Assembly: GCF_015752315.1 (NCBI RefSeq)
Contig: NZ_JADOVJ010000001.1
Coordinates: forward strand, 2,162,501-2,226,500
From: Nocardioides luteus
Lineage (GTDB): Bacteria; Actinomycetota; Actinomycetes; Propionibacteriales; Nocardioidaceae
Direction: 5' to 3'
Length of the DNA: 64,000 bases
Part shown: piece after piece, positions 43,338 to 52,714 of the stretch
Numbering within the stretch: position 1 is the stretch's first letter
Layout: each line of letters starts with the position of its first letter
Notes under the pieces: generated by a model
The model's database searches: none
What the model was told of the DNA's origin: nothing
The model's input: only the letters and a program-made list of their open reading frames with translations
Position numbers and translations under genes: made by a program

Positions 43338-44608
43338 GTGCGGACGTGGACGACCGGCCGGTGACCGATCCGGCGTCACCGGACCCGATGCCCGACAACT
43401 CGCTGGCCGGGATCCTCCGCGCCTACCTGGCCAAGCTCAGGGGCGGTGAGGTCGGCTCGCTGCCGGCGGTGCTGGGTCTGGTCGCGCTGGTCGTGGTCTT
43501 CTCCGCGCTGCGTCCGGAGCAGTTCACCAACTCGTTCAACTTCGCCAACCTGATCGGCCAGTCGGCGGGTGTGACCGTGCTCGCGATGGGCCTCGTCTTC
43601 GTGCTGCTGCTGGGCGAGATCGACCTCTCGGCAGGGTTCGCGGGCGGCACCTGTGCCGGCGTGCTCGGGGTGTTCCTGACCCGGCAGGAGTGGCCGCTGC
43701 TGCCGGCCCTGGTCGCGGCGCTGCTCGCCGGCGCCGTGATCGGCCTGCTCATCGGGCTGCTGGTGGCCAGGCTCGGGATCCCGTCGTTCGTGGTCACCCT
43801 GGCCGCGTTCCTCGGGCTGCAGGGGGTGCTGCTGACGATGATCGGTGAGGGCGGGACGATTCCCTACCGCAACGACTTCATCAACGGCCTCAACAACTCC
43901 AACCTCCCGGTCTGGCTCGGCTGGACGCTCGGCATCATCTGCATCGTGGGCTATGCGGCCTCGACGTACGTCACCGACGCCCGGCGCCGCGCCAAGAACC
44001 TCACGGTGCAGCCGATCCTGCTGTGGGCGCTCAAGACCGGGCTGCTGACGGTCGTGGTGCTCGCGGTGGTCGGCTATCTCTCGGTCGAGCGCAGCCGCAA
44101 CCCGGCGCTGACCTCGCTCAAGGGGGTGCCGGTCTCGCTGCTGGTGATCGTCGGCCTGCTGATCGTGCTGACCTTCATGCTGACCCGCACCGCCTGGGGC
44201 CGGCACGTCTACGCGGTCGGCGGCAACGCCGAGGCGGCGCGGAGGGCCGGGATCAACGTGTTCCGGGTGCGCCTGTCGTGCTTCATCCTCTGCTCCACGA
44301 TGGCGGCGATGGCCGGCATCATGATCGCCAGCCGCACCAACTCGGTGAACCCGAACACCGGTGGCGAGACGACCCTGCTGTACGCCGTGGGCGCCGCCGT
44401 CATCGGCGGCACCTCGCTCTTCGGCGGCAAGGGCCGGGTCATCGACGCCGTCATCGGTGGCACCGTGGTCGCGGTCATCGACAACGGGATGGGCCTGCTC
44501 GACCAGCCCCAGGGCACCGTCTGGATGGTCACCGGCCTGGTCCTCCTGGTCGCGGCCAGCGTCGACGCGCTCTCCAGGCGCCGGGCCTCTGCTACGGGGC
44601 ACGTGTAG
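43334..44608 (+). CDS. xylH: Sugar ABC importer permease (XylH-like)
   Basis: A 424-residue permease of the ribose/xylose (RbsC/XylH) type, with about 10-12 helices and the characteristic GEIDLSAGF and YAVGGNAEAARRAGI motifs. The length and the long loop (about 200-235) match XylH rather than RbsC. ATG 43334 overlaps the ATPase stop. A long imperfect hairpin follows the stop at 44617-44678. Confidence 0.88.
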   Translation: MSADVDDRPVTDPASPDPMPDNSLAGILRAYLAKLRGGEVGSLPAVLGLVALVVVFSALRPEQFTNSFNFANLIGQSAGVTVLAMGLVFVLLLGEIDLSAGFAGGTCAGVLGVFLTRQEWPLLPALVAALLAGAVIGLLIGLLVARLGIPSFVVTLAAFLGLQGVLLTMIGEGGTIPYRNDFINGLNNSNLPVWLGWTLGIICIVGYAASTYVTDARRRAKNLTVQPILLWALKTGLLTVVVLAVVGYLSVERSRNPALTSLKGVPVSLLVIVGLLIVLTFMLTRTAWGRHVYAVGGNAEAARRAGINVFRVRLSCFILCSTMAAMAGIMIASRTNSVNPNTGGETTLLYAVGAAVIGGTSLFGGKGRVIDAVIGGTVVAVIDNGMGLLDQPQGTVWMVTGLVLLVAASVDALSRRRASATGHV

Positions 44609-44616
44609 CCGGCCTC

Positions 44617-44678
44617 GCCGAGACTGCAGAAGTGGCGGACGAGACGACAGTTTCGTCCGCCGCTTCTACATTCTCGGC
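44617..44678. terminator. Long interrupted hairpin between convergent genes
   Basis: The outer arms GCCGAGA/TCTCGGC and inner 14-bp arms (44629-44642 with 44653-44666, one G-U pair) flank a 10-nt loop. It probably terminates both the xylose importer and the LacI gene. Confidence 0.55.
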
Positions 44679-44687
44679 CCGCCAGAA

Positions 44688-45719
44688 CTACGGTTTCGGC
44701 GGTGCGGTGCTGCTGCGCACGACCAGCTCGGCGGGCAACCGCAGGTGGCGCTCGGTCTGCTTGCCCTCGAGCAGCTCGAGCAGGAGCTCGAGGGCTGCCC
44801 GGCCCATCTCGTGGAGCGGCTGGGCGACGGTGGTGAGCGGGGGAGTGGCGTCGCGGGCCTCGGGTACGTTGTCGAAGCCGATCACCGAGAGGTCCTCGGG
44901 CACCCGCAGGCCGAGGGAGCCGGCGACCTCGATGACCTTGATGGCCGAGATGTCGTTGGCGGCGAAGATGGCGGTGGGCCGCTCGCCGGCGGGGAGCGAG
45001 AGCAGCTCGCGAGCCGGTGCCTCGGCGACCTCGGGGTGGTAGCCGCCCACCCGGATCAGGTCGGCGGAGACGCTCAGGCCGGCGTCGTAGAGCGCCTCGC
45101 GGTAGCCCTGCTCGCGCAGCGCGGCGGAACGCAGGTCGGGGCGGCCGCCGAGGAAGCCGATGCGCTGGTGGCCGAGCCCGATCAGGTGGTCGACGGCGAG
45201 CCGGGCGCCGGTGATGTTGTCGGCATCGACGGTCATCGGTCCGTCGGGGCCGGTGTGGGGGTCGATCGCGACGACCGGGATCGTGGTCTCGTCGGTGATG
45301 ATCATCGAGGGCGTCACCACGATCGCCCCGTCGATCAGGGTGTGGCCGAGACGGGAGAGCGAGCGCCGCTCCCAGCCGGTGTGGTTGTGGGCGCCGCTGC
45401 GGCCGGCATGCGCCAGGAGCTCGTAGCCCGTGCCGTCCAGGGCGGCCGAGATTCCCTTGAGCAGCTCGGCGGAGTAGGGCTCGAACTCGGCGACGAGCAC
45501 GCCGATGACGCCCGTCGACTTGCGGCGCAGGCTGGAGGCGATCAGGGACGACTGGTAGCCGAGCTGGTCGATGACCGCGAGGACCTTCTCGGCCGTCGCC
45601 TCGCTGACCCCGTAGCGCTCGTTGATCACCTTCGAGACCGTGGCCACCGAGACACCCGCCTCCCGGGCCACGTCCGTGATCGTCACCCGTCGGGGGCGGG
45701 GCTGGTCGAGCGTACTCAT
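44688..45719 (-). CDS. LacI-family regulator of the oligosaccharide importer
   Basis: A 343-residue repressor with an N-terminal LacI helix-turn-helix (VTITDVAREAGVSVATVSKV at about 12-31) followed by a hinge helix and a sugar-binding domain. ATG 45719 is used; the in-frame extension to 45791 runs through the operator. It is divergent from the solute-binding protein gene, and the shared region has a near-perfect LacI operator (45764-45777). By analogy to Streptomyces BxlR it probably represses the importer and GH3 gene and is released by a xylo- or gluco-oligosaccharide. Confidence 0.9.
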   Translation of the reverse strand: MSTLDQPRPRRVTITDVAREAGVSVATVSKVINERYGVSEATAEKVLAVIDQLGYQSSLIASSLRRKSTGVIGVLVAEFEPYSAELLKGISAALDGTGYELLAHAGRSGAHNHTGWERRSLSRLGHTLIDGAIVVTPSMIITDETTIPVVAIDPHTGPDGPMTVDADNITGARLAVDHLIGLGHQRIGFLGGRPDLRSAALREQGYREALYDAGLSVSADLIRVGGYHPEVAEAPARELLSLPAGERPTAIFAANDISAIKVIEVAGSLGLRVPEDLSVIGFDNVPEARDATPPLTTVAQPLHEMGRAALELLLELLEGKQTERHLRLPAELVVRSSTAPPKP

Positions 45720-45746
45720 GCCCCTGACAGTAGCCCACTCGGGGGA

Positions 45747-45781
45747 TTGTCGATAACCATCTACGAAAACGTTATCGACAA
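45747..45781. promoter_or_regulatory. LacI operator array
   Basis: CGAAAACGTTATCG (45764-45777) is a CG-centred LacI-type palindrome with one mismatched pair. The outer 11-bp arms TTGTCGATAAC (45747-45757) and GTTATCGACAA (45771-45781) are a perfect inverted repeat, so further half-sites are present. Upstream of a -35 (TTGACA at 45785). Confidence 0.6.
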
Positions 45782-45784
45782 CGA

Positions 45785-45814
45785 TTGACATCGGTGCCCG
45801 ACAACCGCCATGCT
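45785..45814 (+). promoter_or_regulatory. Putative promoter of the oligosaccharide importer operon
   Basis: A -35 TTGACA (45785-45790) and a -10-like CATGCT (45809-45814), 18 bp apart, directly downstream of the operator array. Confidence 0.45.
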
Positions 45815-45878
45815 CGACCCGACAATGTGGCGGCAGTCACATGACCCCATCCAGAGCTGTGACGAAGAAGGTCCAAAG

Positions 45879-47168
45879 ATGTCGAGGAAGACACAGGCGC
45901 TCGCCGCGCTGTGCGCCGGATTGATGATTGCCGCCACCGGTTGTGGCGGCTCGGGCGACTCCGGTGGCGACGACAACACCATCACGTGGTGGCACAACTC
46001 CAACAACGACCCCGGAAAGGGGTACTACGAGCAGGTCGCGAAGGACTTCGAGAAGGCCAACCCCGGCGTCAAGGTCAAGGTCGAGGCCTTCGCGCACGAG
46101 GACATGCTCACCAAGCTCGACGCCGCGTTCCAGAGCGGTGACCCCGAGCAGATCCCGGACGTCTACATGGAGCGTGGCGGCGGCGAGCTCGCCGACCACG
46201 TCGAGGCGGGTCTGACCAAGGACCTGTCCGAGGACGCGGCCGACGAGATCGACATGATCGGCGGCTCGGTCGCCGGCTGGCAGGTCGAGGACAAGACGTA
46301 CGCACTGCCGTTCTCCATCGGCGTGGTCGGCTTCTGGTACAACAAGGAGCTCTTCGCCAAGGCCGGCATCACCGCCGCGCCGACGACGCTGGAGGACTTC
46401 TACGACGCCGTCGACAAGCTCAAGGCCGCGAAGATCCAGCCGGTCTCCGTCGGCGCCAAGGACGCCTGGCCGGCCGCGCACTACTACTACTGGACCGCGG
46501 TCCGGGAGTGCTCCGAGGACGTCTTGACCTCGGCGGTCAAGAGCCTCGACTTCTCCGACCCCTGCTTCGAGAAGGCCGGCGACGACCTGGTCGACATCGT
46601 CGCCCACAAGCCCTTCAACAACGGCTTCCTCTCCACCGGTGCCCAGGAGGGCCCGACCTCGGCCTCCGGCCTCCTCGCGACCGGCAAGGTCGCCATGGAG
46701 CTCGCCGGTCACTGGGAGCCCGGCGTGATGCAGGGCATCACCGAGGACAAGAAGGGCCTGGGGGACAAGACCGGCTGGTTCGCCTTCCCGCAGATCGAGG
46801 GCGGCCAGGGTGACCCGGGCGCGCAGATGGGCGGCGGCGACGCCTGGGCGGTCTCCGAGGGTGCCCCCGACGCCTCGGTCGACTTCGTCAAGTACCTCCT
46901 CTCCACCGACGTCCAGACGGGCTTCGCTGAGAACGGGATGGGCCTGCCGACGAACCCCGACGCGACCGGCGCGCTGACCGACCCGGCCCTGGCCGACCTG
47001 ATCAAGGTGCGCGACAGCGCTCCCTACGTCCAGCTCTACTTCGACACCGCCTTCGGTCAGGCCGTCGGCGGAGCGATGAACGACGCGATCGTCAACGTGT
47101 TCGCAGGCAAGGGCACGGGGACGGACATCGTCACCGCCACCCAGGAAGCCGCGGACAAGGAAAAGTGA
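45879..47168 (+). CDS. Oligosaccharide ABC importer, solute-binding lipoprotein
   Basis: A 429-residue family-1 extracellular solute-binding protein. The signal peptide ends at lipobox AATGC with C22 and a Gly/Ser/Asp-rich linker. The mature sequence begins NTITWWHNSNNDPG. ATG 45879 has GAAGAAGG about 8 bp upstream. It is the first gene of the importer-glycosidase operon. Proximity to GH3, xylA and xylB makes a xylo-oligosaccharide (BxlE-like) the likely ligand; a gluco-oligosaccharide is not excluded. Confidence 0.9.
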   Translation: MSRKTQALAALCAGLMIAATGCGGSGDSGGDDNTITWWHNSNNDPGKGYYEQVAKDFEKANPGVKVKVEAFAHEDMLTKLDAAFQSGDPEQIPDVYMERGGGELADHVEAGLTKDLSEDAADEIDMIGGSVAGWQVEDKTYALPFSIGVVGFWYNKELFAKAGITAAPTTLEDFYDAVDKLKAAKIQPVSVGAKDAWPAAHYYYWTAVRECSEDVLTSAVKSLDFSDPCFEKAGDDLVDIVAHKPFNNGFLSTGAQEGPTSASGLLATGKVAMELAGHWEPGVMQGITEDKKGLGDKTGWFAFPQIEGGQGDPGAQMGGGDAWAVSEGAPDASVDFVKYLLSTDVQTGFAENGMGLPTNPDATGALTDPALADLIKVRDSAPYVQLYFDTAFGQAVGGAMNDAIVNVFAGKGTGTDIVTATQEAADKEK

Positions 47169-47177
47169 GCTGAGCCT

Positions 47178-48185
47178 GTGACACACGACGTGACCGAAGC
47201 CGCTCCCGCGGCGTCAGGGCACGCCACATCGGACGCCCGGCGTACAGGTGCTGTACGCCGGGCACCCGGCGGTCCCGGAAGGACCGGACTTCGTGGTGAC
47301 GCCTGGCGCAAGCGCTTGGAGATCCTTGTCTTCGTAACCCCTGCGCTGGCGCTCATCGCGCTCTTCGTCGCCTGGCCCATCGTCACCGCGGTGCGCTTCT
47401 CGGTCTACGACTGGAAGGGCTTCGGCGACCTGACCGACTTCGTCGGCCTCGAGAACTACGTCGAGGTCCTCGGCGACGAGGTCTTCCGCAGCGCGGTCGG
47501 CCACAACATGATGATCGTGGTCGGCTCGATCCTGCTCCAGCTCCCGCTGGGCGTGGCCATCGCCCTCCTGCTCAACCGCAGGATGCGCGGCCAGGGCCTG
47601 CTGCGCACGATCATCTTCGTGCCGTACGTGCTGGCCGAGGTCATCGCCGCGGTCGTCTGGCTCCAGCTGCTGCAGCCGCAGTACGGCTTCATCGACGCCT
47701 TCACCGCGCAGATCGGCCTCACCCCGCCCGAGCAGGGCTGGCTCGGCACCCCGGAGTACGCCCTGTGGATCGTGCTCCTCGTGCTGACCTGGAAGTACCT
47801 CGGCCTCGCCGTGCTCCTCTTCCTGGCCGGCATGCAGGGCGTCTCCGAGGAGCTCCACGAGGCCGCCCAGCTCGACGGCGCCTCCTGGTGGCAGACGCAG
47901 TGGCGGATCACGATCCCGCTGCTGGGACCCACCATGCGTACCTGGGCCTTCTTGTCGATGATCGGCTCGATCCAGTGCTTCGACATGATCTGGGTGCTCA
48001 CCCAGGGCGGTCCCGCGGACGCGACGGCCACCATGGCGACGTACCTCATCGACGAGGGAACCAAGCGCCACAACTACGGCATCGCAGGTGCCGCCTCGGT
48101 GATCCTGTTCGTGATCGCCTTCGCGATGGCCCTCGCCTACCAGGTCCTGATCCTGCGCCGCGACACCAAGGAGGACACGGTATGA
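47178..48185 (+). CDS. Oligosaccharide ABC importer permease 1
   Basis: A 335-residue permease of the MalF-like class with six helices after a polar N-terminal stretch of about 45 residues. The EAA loop is EAAQLDGASWWQTQWRITIP (about residues 231-250). GTG 47178 follows the binding-protein stop by 9 bp, and it overlaps the second permease by 4 bp. No ATPase gene is in this operon, as in Streptomyces systems that share the MsiK ATPase. Confidence 0.9.
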   Translation: MTHDVTEAAPAASGHATSDARRTGAVRRAPGGPGRTGLRGDAWRKRLEILVFVTPALALIALFVAWPIVTAVRFSVYDWKGFGDLTDFVGLENYVEVLGDEVFRSAVGHNMMIVVGSILLQLPLGVAIALLLNRRMRGQGLLRTIIFVPYVLAEVIAAVVWLQLLQPQYGFIDAFTAQIGLTPPEQGWLGTPEYALWIVLLVLTWKYLGLAVLLFLAGMQGVSEELHEAAQLDGASWWQTQWRITIPLLGPTMRTWAFLSMIGSIQCFDMIWVLTQGGPADATATMATYLIDEGTKRHNYGIAGAASVILFVIAFAMALAYQVLILRRDTKEDTV

Positions 48186-49030
48186 GCGTGACGGCCGATC
48201 TCACCCCACGCCGCCGTAGCGGCGGCAACCTGTGGGTCTACCTGATCGCGCTGATCGTGGTCGCGATCACCGTCGGCCCGGTCCTCTACGGGGCGCTCGG
48301 CGGCTTCCGCACCAACGCCCAGCTTGCCGACAAGCCGGCCGGGCTGCCCGACCCGTGGGTGTGGAGCAACTACGCCGGGGTGCTGAGCAACCCCTCGTTC
48401 TGGCAGTACGCCCTCAACTCGACGATGATCGCGATCATCACCACGGTGGTGACCGTCGTGTTCGGGCTGATGGCGGCGTACCCGCTGGCTCGCTACCAGT
48501 TCCGGGGGCGCGAGGCGCTGTTCATGGTCTTCGTCCTCGGTCTGCTGTTCCCGGCGGCCGTGGCGATCATCCCGCTGTTCATCATCATCACCCGCAACCT
48601 GCACATGGCGAACACCTGGTGGGGCGTGGCCCTGCCGCAGGCGGCGTTCGCGCTGCCGATGACGGTGGTCATCCTGCGGCCGTTCCTGATGGCGCTGCCC
48701 AAGGAGCTCGAGGAGGCGGCGCTGATGGACGGCGCCGGCCGGATCGGCGTCTTCTGGCGGATCCTGATGCCGCTGTCGGCACCCGGGATGATCACCGTCG
48801 GGGTGCTGGCGTTCGTGACCTCCTGGAACGCCTATCTGCTTCCGCTGCTGCTGCTCCAGGACAAGATGCGCACCCTCCCGCTCGGCGTCGCCGACTTCTC
48901 CACCGAGCACTCCGCCGACACCGCCGGCGTCCTCGCTTTCACCACCCTCGCGATGATCCCCGCCCTCGTGCTCTTCCTCGCCTTCCAGCGCCGCCTCGTC
49001 AGCGGCCTGCAGGGCGCGGTCAAGGGCTAG
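48182..49030 (+). CDS. Oligosaccharide ABC importer permease 2
   Basis: A 282-residue MalG-like permease with six helices and EAA loop EEAALMDGAGRIGVFWRILM (about 178-197). ATG 48182 overlaps the previous stop. With permease 1 and the binding protein it forms the membrane part of an importer that must use an ATPase encoded elsewhere, probably a shared MsiK-type protein (inference). Confidence 0.9.
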   Translation: MSVTADLTPRRRSGGNLWVYLIALIVVAITVGPVLYGALGGFRTNAQLADKPAGLPDPWVWSNYAGVLSNPSFWQYALNSTMIAIITTVVTVVFGLMAAYPLARYQFRGREALFMVFVLGLLFPAAVAIIPLFIIITRNLHMANTWWGVALPQAAFALPMTVVILRPFLMALPKELEEAALMDGAGRIGVFWRILMPLSAPGMITVGVLAFVTSWNAYLLPLLLLQDKMRTLPLGVADFSTEHSADTAGVLAFTTLAMIPALVLFLAFQRRLVSGLQGAVKG

Positions 49031-49044
49031 AACGGACACCTCCT

Positions 49045-51456
49045 GTGACTGAACCAACGACCGAACCGACTCTGCCTGCCTGGCCCCAGGTCTCCGAGCG
49101 CGTACGCGACCTGCACGCGCAGATGACCTTGGAGGAGAAGCTCGCCCAGATCGTGGGCTACTGGCTCGACCGCGGCGGCGACGTCGTGGCGCCGATGGCC
49201 AACGAGATGACGCGCGACATCGACGGCGACGGCCGGCGTCTCTCGGAGATCACCGCCCACGGCCTGGGCCACTACACCCGGGTGTACGGCACCCGGCCGG
49301 TCGATCCGGCCGAGCGCGCCGCGTGGCTGTGGGAGGAGCAGAGACGCCTGGTCTCGCAGACCCGGCTGGGGATCCCGGCCCTGGTCCACGAGGAGTGTCT
49401 GACCGGGCTGGCCGCCTGGCAGGCCGCGACCTTCCCGACGCCGCTGGCCTGGGGCGCGAGCTTCGATCCCGAGGCCGTCGAGGAGATGGCCCAGATGATC
49501 GGTGCGGACATGCGTGCCCTCGGTGTGCACCAGGGGCTCGCCCCGGTGCTCGACGTGATCCGCGACGCGCGCTGGGGCCGCTGCGAGGAGGCCATCGGCG
49601 AGGATCCCTATCTCGTCGGGACGGTCGCGACGGCGTACGTCCGGGGGCTGCAGTCCGCCGGCGTGCATGCCACGCTGAAGCACTTCGTCGGTTACTCGGG
49701 CTCGCGGGCCGGCCGCAACCACGCGCCCGTCTCCGCGGGTCCTCGCGAGATCGCCGACATCTTCCTGCCGCCGTTCGAGATGGCGGTGCTCGACGGTGGC
49801 GCGAGGTCGGTGATGGCGTCGTACAACGACATCGACGGGGTGCCGCAGCACTCCTCGGTCGACCACCTCACCACCCTGTTGCGCGAGACCTGGGGCTTCG
49901 ACGGGGTCGTCGTCGCCGACTACTTCGGGGTGGCGTTCCTCGCGGTGATGCACGCGATCGCCGCCGACCGCGGGCGGGCCGCGGCGCTGGCCCTGGAGGC
50001 CGGTGTCGACGTGGAGCTGCCCAGCGGGGATGCCTATCTCGAGCCGCTCGCGGCGCTGATCCGCGCCGGGGAGGTCTCCGAGTCGCTCGTCGACCGGGCC
50101 GTGCTCCGGGCGCTGGCGCAGAAGGAGGAGCTCGGCCTGCTGGACGAGTCCTTCGGGGCGGGTCTGGAGGAGGGAGCGCCGGAGTCGATCGACCTGGACT
50201 CCCCGGCACACCGCGCGCTGGCGCGCCGGCTGGCCGAGGAGTCGGTGGTGCTGCTCAGCAACGACGGTGTCCTTCCGCTGGCGGTTGGCGCCGGCAAGGT
50301 GGCCGTCATCGGCCCCAACGCCGACCGGCCCGAGGCGCTGATGGGCTGCTACTCCTTCGTCAACCACGTGATGGCGAGCTACCCCGAGGAGCCGCTCGGC
50401 ATCGAGCTGCCGACGATCGCCGAGGCGATCCGGGCCGAGCTCGGCGGCGCCGCGCTCGAGGTCGTCGCCGGATGCGACGTCGAGGGCACGGACCGCACCG
50501 GCTTCCCAGCGGCCGTCTCGGCGGCTGCCGAGGCCGATGTCGCGGTCGTCGTCGTGGGTGACCAGGCCGGGCTCTTCGGCCGCGGCACCGTGGGGGAGGG
50601 CAACGACTCCGAGTCGCTCGAGCTTCCCGGGGTCCAGCGCGAGCTGGTCACCGAGATCGTCGCGACCGGGACCCCGGTCGTGCTCGTGGTCGTCACCGGC
50701 AGGCCGTACGCCATCGGCTGGGCGCTCGAGGACGAGGTGCGTCCCGCGGCCGTGCTGCAGGCGTTCTTCCCCGGCGAGGAGGGTGGGGCGGCGCTGGCCC
50801 GCATCATCTCGGGTGCGGTCAACCCGTCGGGCCGGCTGCCGGTCTCGCTGCCGCGCGTCTCCGGCACCCAGCCCTACAGCTACCTGCAGCCCCTCCTGGG
50901 TGGTCCGTCGGAGGTCACCGCCACCGACCCGACGCCGGCGCGCCCCTTCGGCTTCGGCCTCTCCTACACCACCTTCGGTCACAGCGGGCTCTCGGCCGAC
51001 CGCACGGTCACGGCCGGGGGCACCTTCGAGGTGGAGGTGACCGTCACCAACCTCGGCGACGTCGCCGGTGTGGACGTGGTCCAGCTCTACGGCCGAGACC
51101 TGCTGGCCTCGGTGGTCCGCCCGGTCTCGCAGCTGCTCGGCTACCAGCGGGTCGCGCTGGAGCCGGGGGAGTCGGCGGTGGTGCGCTTCGAGGTGCCCAC
51201 GACACGGCTGGCGTTCACCGACCGCAGCCTCACCCGTGTCGTCGAGCCCGGCGACGTCGAGGTCTGGGTGGCCGCCTCGGCCGGCGAGAAGGTCGCGACC
51301 GCGGTCGCCGAGGGCATCGCCGAGCTCTCCGAGGTCGAGGCCGCCTCGGCCGCCGTCGAGTCGGGCAGCGACAAGGTGCTGGTCACCATCACCGGCGAGA
51401 CCCACCGGGTCGGCACGGCCGACCGGCGGATCACGACGGCGACGGTCTCCCGCTAG
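49045..51456 (+). CDS. GH3 glycosidase (beta-xylosidase or beta-glucosidase)
   Basis: An 803-residue family 3 glycoside hydrolase. The catalytic nucleophile is D292 in GVVVADYFGV, with K212-H213 (KHFVGY) in the substrate site. The C-terminal domain follows, ending in a fibronectin-III-like module (about 650-760). There is no signal peptide, so it cleaves imported oligosaccharides in the cytoplasm. It lies 14 bp after the importer, and xylA/xylB downstream favour a beta-xylosidase (BxlA-like). The sequence VADY at the nucleophile, not VSDW, departs from typical beta-glucosidases. Start is GTG 49045. Confidence 0.88.
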   Translation: MTEPTTEPTLPAWPQVSERVRDLHAQMTLEEKLAQIVGYWLDRGGDVVAPMANEMTRDIDGDGRRLSEITAHGLGHYTRVYGTRPVDPAERAAWLWEEQRRLVSQTRLGIPALVHEECLTGLAAWQAATFPTPLAWGASFDPEAVEEMAQMIGADMRALGVHQGLAPVLDVIRDARWGRCEEAIGEDPYLVGTVATAYVRGLQSAGVHATLKHFVGYSGSRAGRNHAPVSAGPREIADIFLPPFEMAVLDGGARSVMASYNDIDGVPQHSSVDHLTTLLRETWGFDGVVVADYFGVAFLAVMHAIAADRGRAAALALEAGVDVELPSGDAYLEPLAALIRAGEVSESLVDRAVLRALAQKEELGLLDESFGAGLEEGAPESIDLDSPAHRALARRLAEESVVLLSNDGVLPLAVGAGKVAVIGPNADRPEALMGCYSFVNHVMASYPEEPLGIELPTIAEAIRAELGGAALEVVAGCDVEGTDRTGFPAAVSAAAEADVAVVVVGDQAGLFGRGTVGEGNDSESLELPGVQRELVTEIVATGTPVVLVVVTGRPYAIGWALEDEVRPAAVLQAFFPGEEGGAALARIISGAVNPSGRLPVSLPRVSGTQPYSYLQPLLGGPSEVTATDPTPARPFGFGLSYTTFGHSGLSADRTVTAGGTFEVEVTVTNLGDVAGVDVVQLYGRDLLASVVRPVSQLLGYQRVALEPGESAVVRFEVPTTRLAFTDRSLTRVVEPGDVEVWVAASAGEKVATAVAEGIAELSEVEAASAAVESGSDKVLVTITGETHRVGTADRRITTATVSR

Positions 51457-51463
51457 CGATGGG

Positions 51464-52645
51464 TCAGGGGCGGCGGGCCAGGTAGGCCGCGGGATCGTCG
51501 ATCACGCGGCGTACGACCGTGCCGGCCGCCCCGCGCACGGCCGCGTCGCTGCCGAGGCCGGAGACGAGCAGCGGCGGCGGCGCGGTGGCACCGGTGTGGC
51601 GAGCGATCGAGGCCTCGGTCGCGGTGGCGAGCCAGGGCGCGAGGGTGGCGAACGCGCCGCCGAGCACGATCGCGGCGGGGTCGAGGAGGGTGAGCACCGA
51701 GGCGAGTGCGACCCCGAGGTGGCGGCCGGCGTCGGTGACCGCGTCCAGAGCGGCCCGGTCGCCGGCCTCGCAGGCCCGGGTGAGATCGGCCATCGTCGCC
51801 ACCTGGGCGCGGGAGAGGATCTCCTGCTGCCCGGCCATCCGTTCCAGGCAGCCGTGGCCGCCGCAGGCGCAGCGCGGTCCGTCGGGCGCGACGACGACAT
51901 GGCCGAGCTCGCCGGCACCGGCGTGCGCACCGCGGAAGACCTCGCCGCCGACCACGATGCCGCCACCGATGCCGATCTCGCCGGAGACGTGCACGAAGTC
52001 GCGCAGGGGCCCGCCCTCGTGCTCGTGACCGCCGAACCACATCTCGCCGAGAGCCGCGAGGTTGGCCTCGTTCTCCAGCTCGACGTCGAGCCCGGTCGCC
52101 TCGCCGACCGCGTCCGCGAGGTCGACCCGCGGCCAGCGCAGGTTGGGCGTGCGTATGACGGTGCCGTCGACGGCCAGGCCGGGCACCGCCACGCAGGCCC
52201 CTGCCAGGGGCAGGCCCTGGGCGGCCGCGCTGCCGGCGGCGGTGCGGGCCACCTCGACGAGGTCGGCGACGACCTCGTCGACCTCGCGGTCGCGGTTGTC
52301 GCGGCGTACGACATGGTGGTAGCGCGGAGCGTCGGTCAGATCGGTCACCACGGCGGCCAGGTAGTCGACGTTGATCTCCAGGCCGAGGCCGGCGGTGCCG
52401 CCGGGAGCCAGGCTGAGCGCCGTGGCGGGCCGGCCACGCTCGGTCGCGGCCGGGCCGCTCTCCCCGATCAGCCCGGCGGAGATCAGGTCGGCCACGAGCC
52501 CGGAGACCGACGACTTGGTCAGTCCGGTGCGCGCCGCGACCCGGGCCCGGGAGACCGGCCCCGTGCGGGCGACCTCGCCGAGCACGAGCGCGAGGTTGCT
52601 CGCCCGCATCCCGGCATGTTGGGCTGGCTCGCTTCGGACCGTCAT
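51464..52645 (-). CDS. ROK-family xylose repressor (XylR-like)
   Basis: A 393-residue ROK protein: an N-terminal winged helix (about 35-60, VSRARVAARTGLTKSSVSGL), then the sugar-kinase-like fold with the ROK zinc motif CACGGHGCLE and the GELGH segment. ATG 52645 is preceded by the palindrome at 52660-52674. It is divergent from xylA and tail to tail with the GH3 gene. The expected role is xylose-relieved repression of xylA/xylB and of itself. Confidence 0.88.
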   Translation of the reverse strand: MTVRSEPAQHAGMRASNLALVLGEVARTGPVSRARVAARTGLTKSSVSGLVADLISAGLIGESGPAATERGRPATALSLAPGGTAGLGLEINVDYLAAVVTDLTDAPRYHHVVRRDNRDREVDEVVADLVEVARTAAGSAAAQGLPLAGACVAVPGLAVDGTVIRTPNLRWPRVDLADAVGEATGLDVELENEANLAALGEMWFGGHEHEGGPLRDFVHVSGEIGIGGGIVVGGEVFRGAHAGAGELGHVVVAPDGPRCACGGHGCLERMAGQQEILSRAQVATMADLTRACEAGDRAALDAVTDAGRHLGVALASVLTLLDPAAIVLGGAFATLAPWLATATEASIARHTGATAPPPLLVSGLGSDAAVRGAAGTVVRRVIDDPAAYLARRP

Positions 52646-52659
52646 GGATGGGATTAGAC

Positions 52660-52674
52660 CAAGTTCTGAACTTG
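52660..52674. promoter_or_regulatory. ROK repressor operator candidate
   Basis: CAAGTT-CTG-AACTTG is a perfect 6-bp inverted repeat 15 bp before the ROK start. The related AGTCGTGAACT at 52755-52765 before xylA shares its TGAACT half, suggesting one site on each side of the divergent promoter. Confidence 0.55.
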
Positions 52675-52701
52675 AGGTCAACCAGTCGACTTTTCCGCTG
52701 G

Positions 52702-52714
52702 CAACCGGTTGACA
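52702..52714 (+). promoter_or_regulatory. Palindrome over a -35 in the xylR-xylA region
   Basis: CAACCGGTTG (52702-52711) is a perfect palindrome overlapping a consensus-like -35 TTGACA (52709-52714). A matching -10 is not clear; TTTCAT at 52732 is 17 bp away. GTCAACC (52677-52683) and GGTTGAC (52707-52713) also form an inverted repeat. Confidence 0.35.

Noticed and set aside
48232..49044. Upstream extension of the GH3 frame
   Set aside because: It overlaps the second permease; GH3 similarity begins after GTG 49045.
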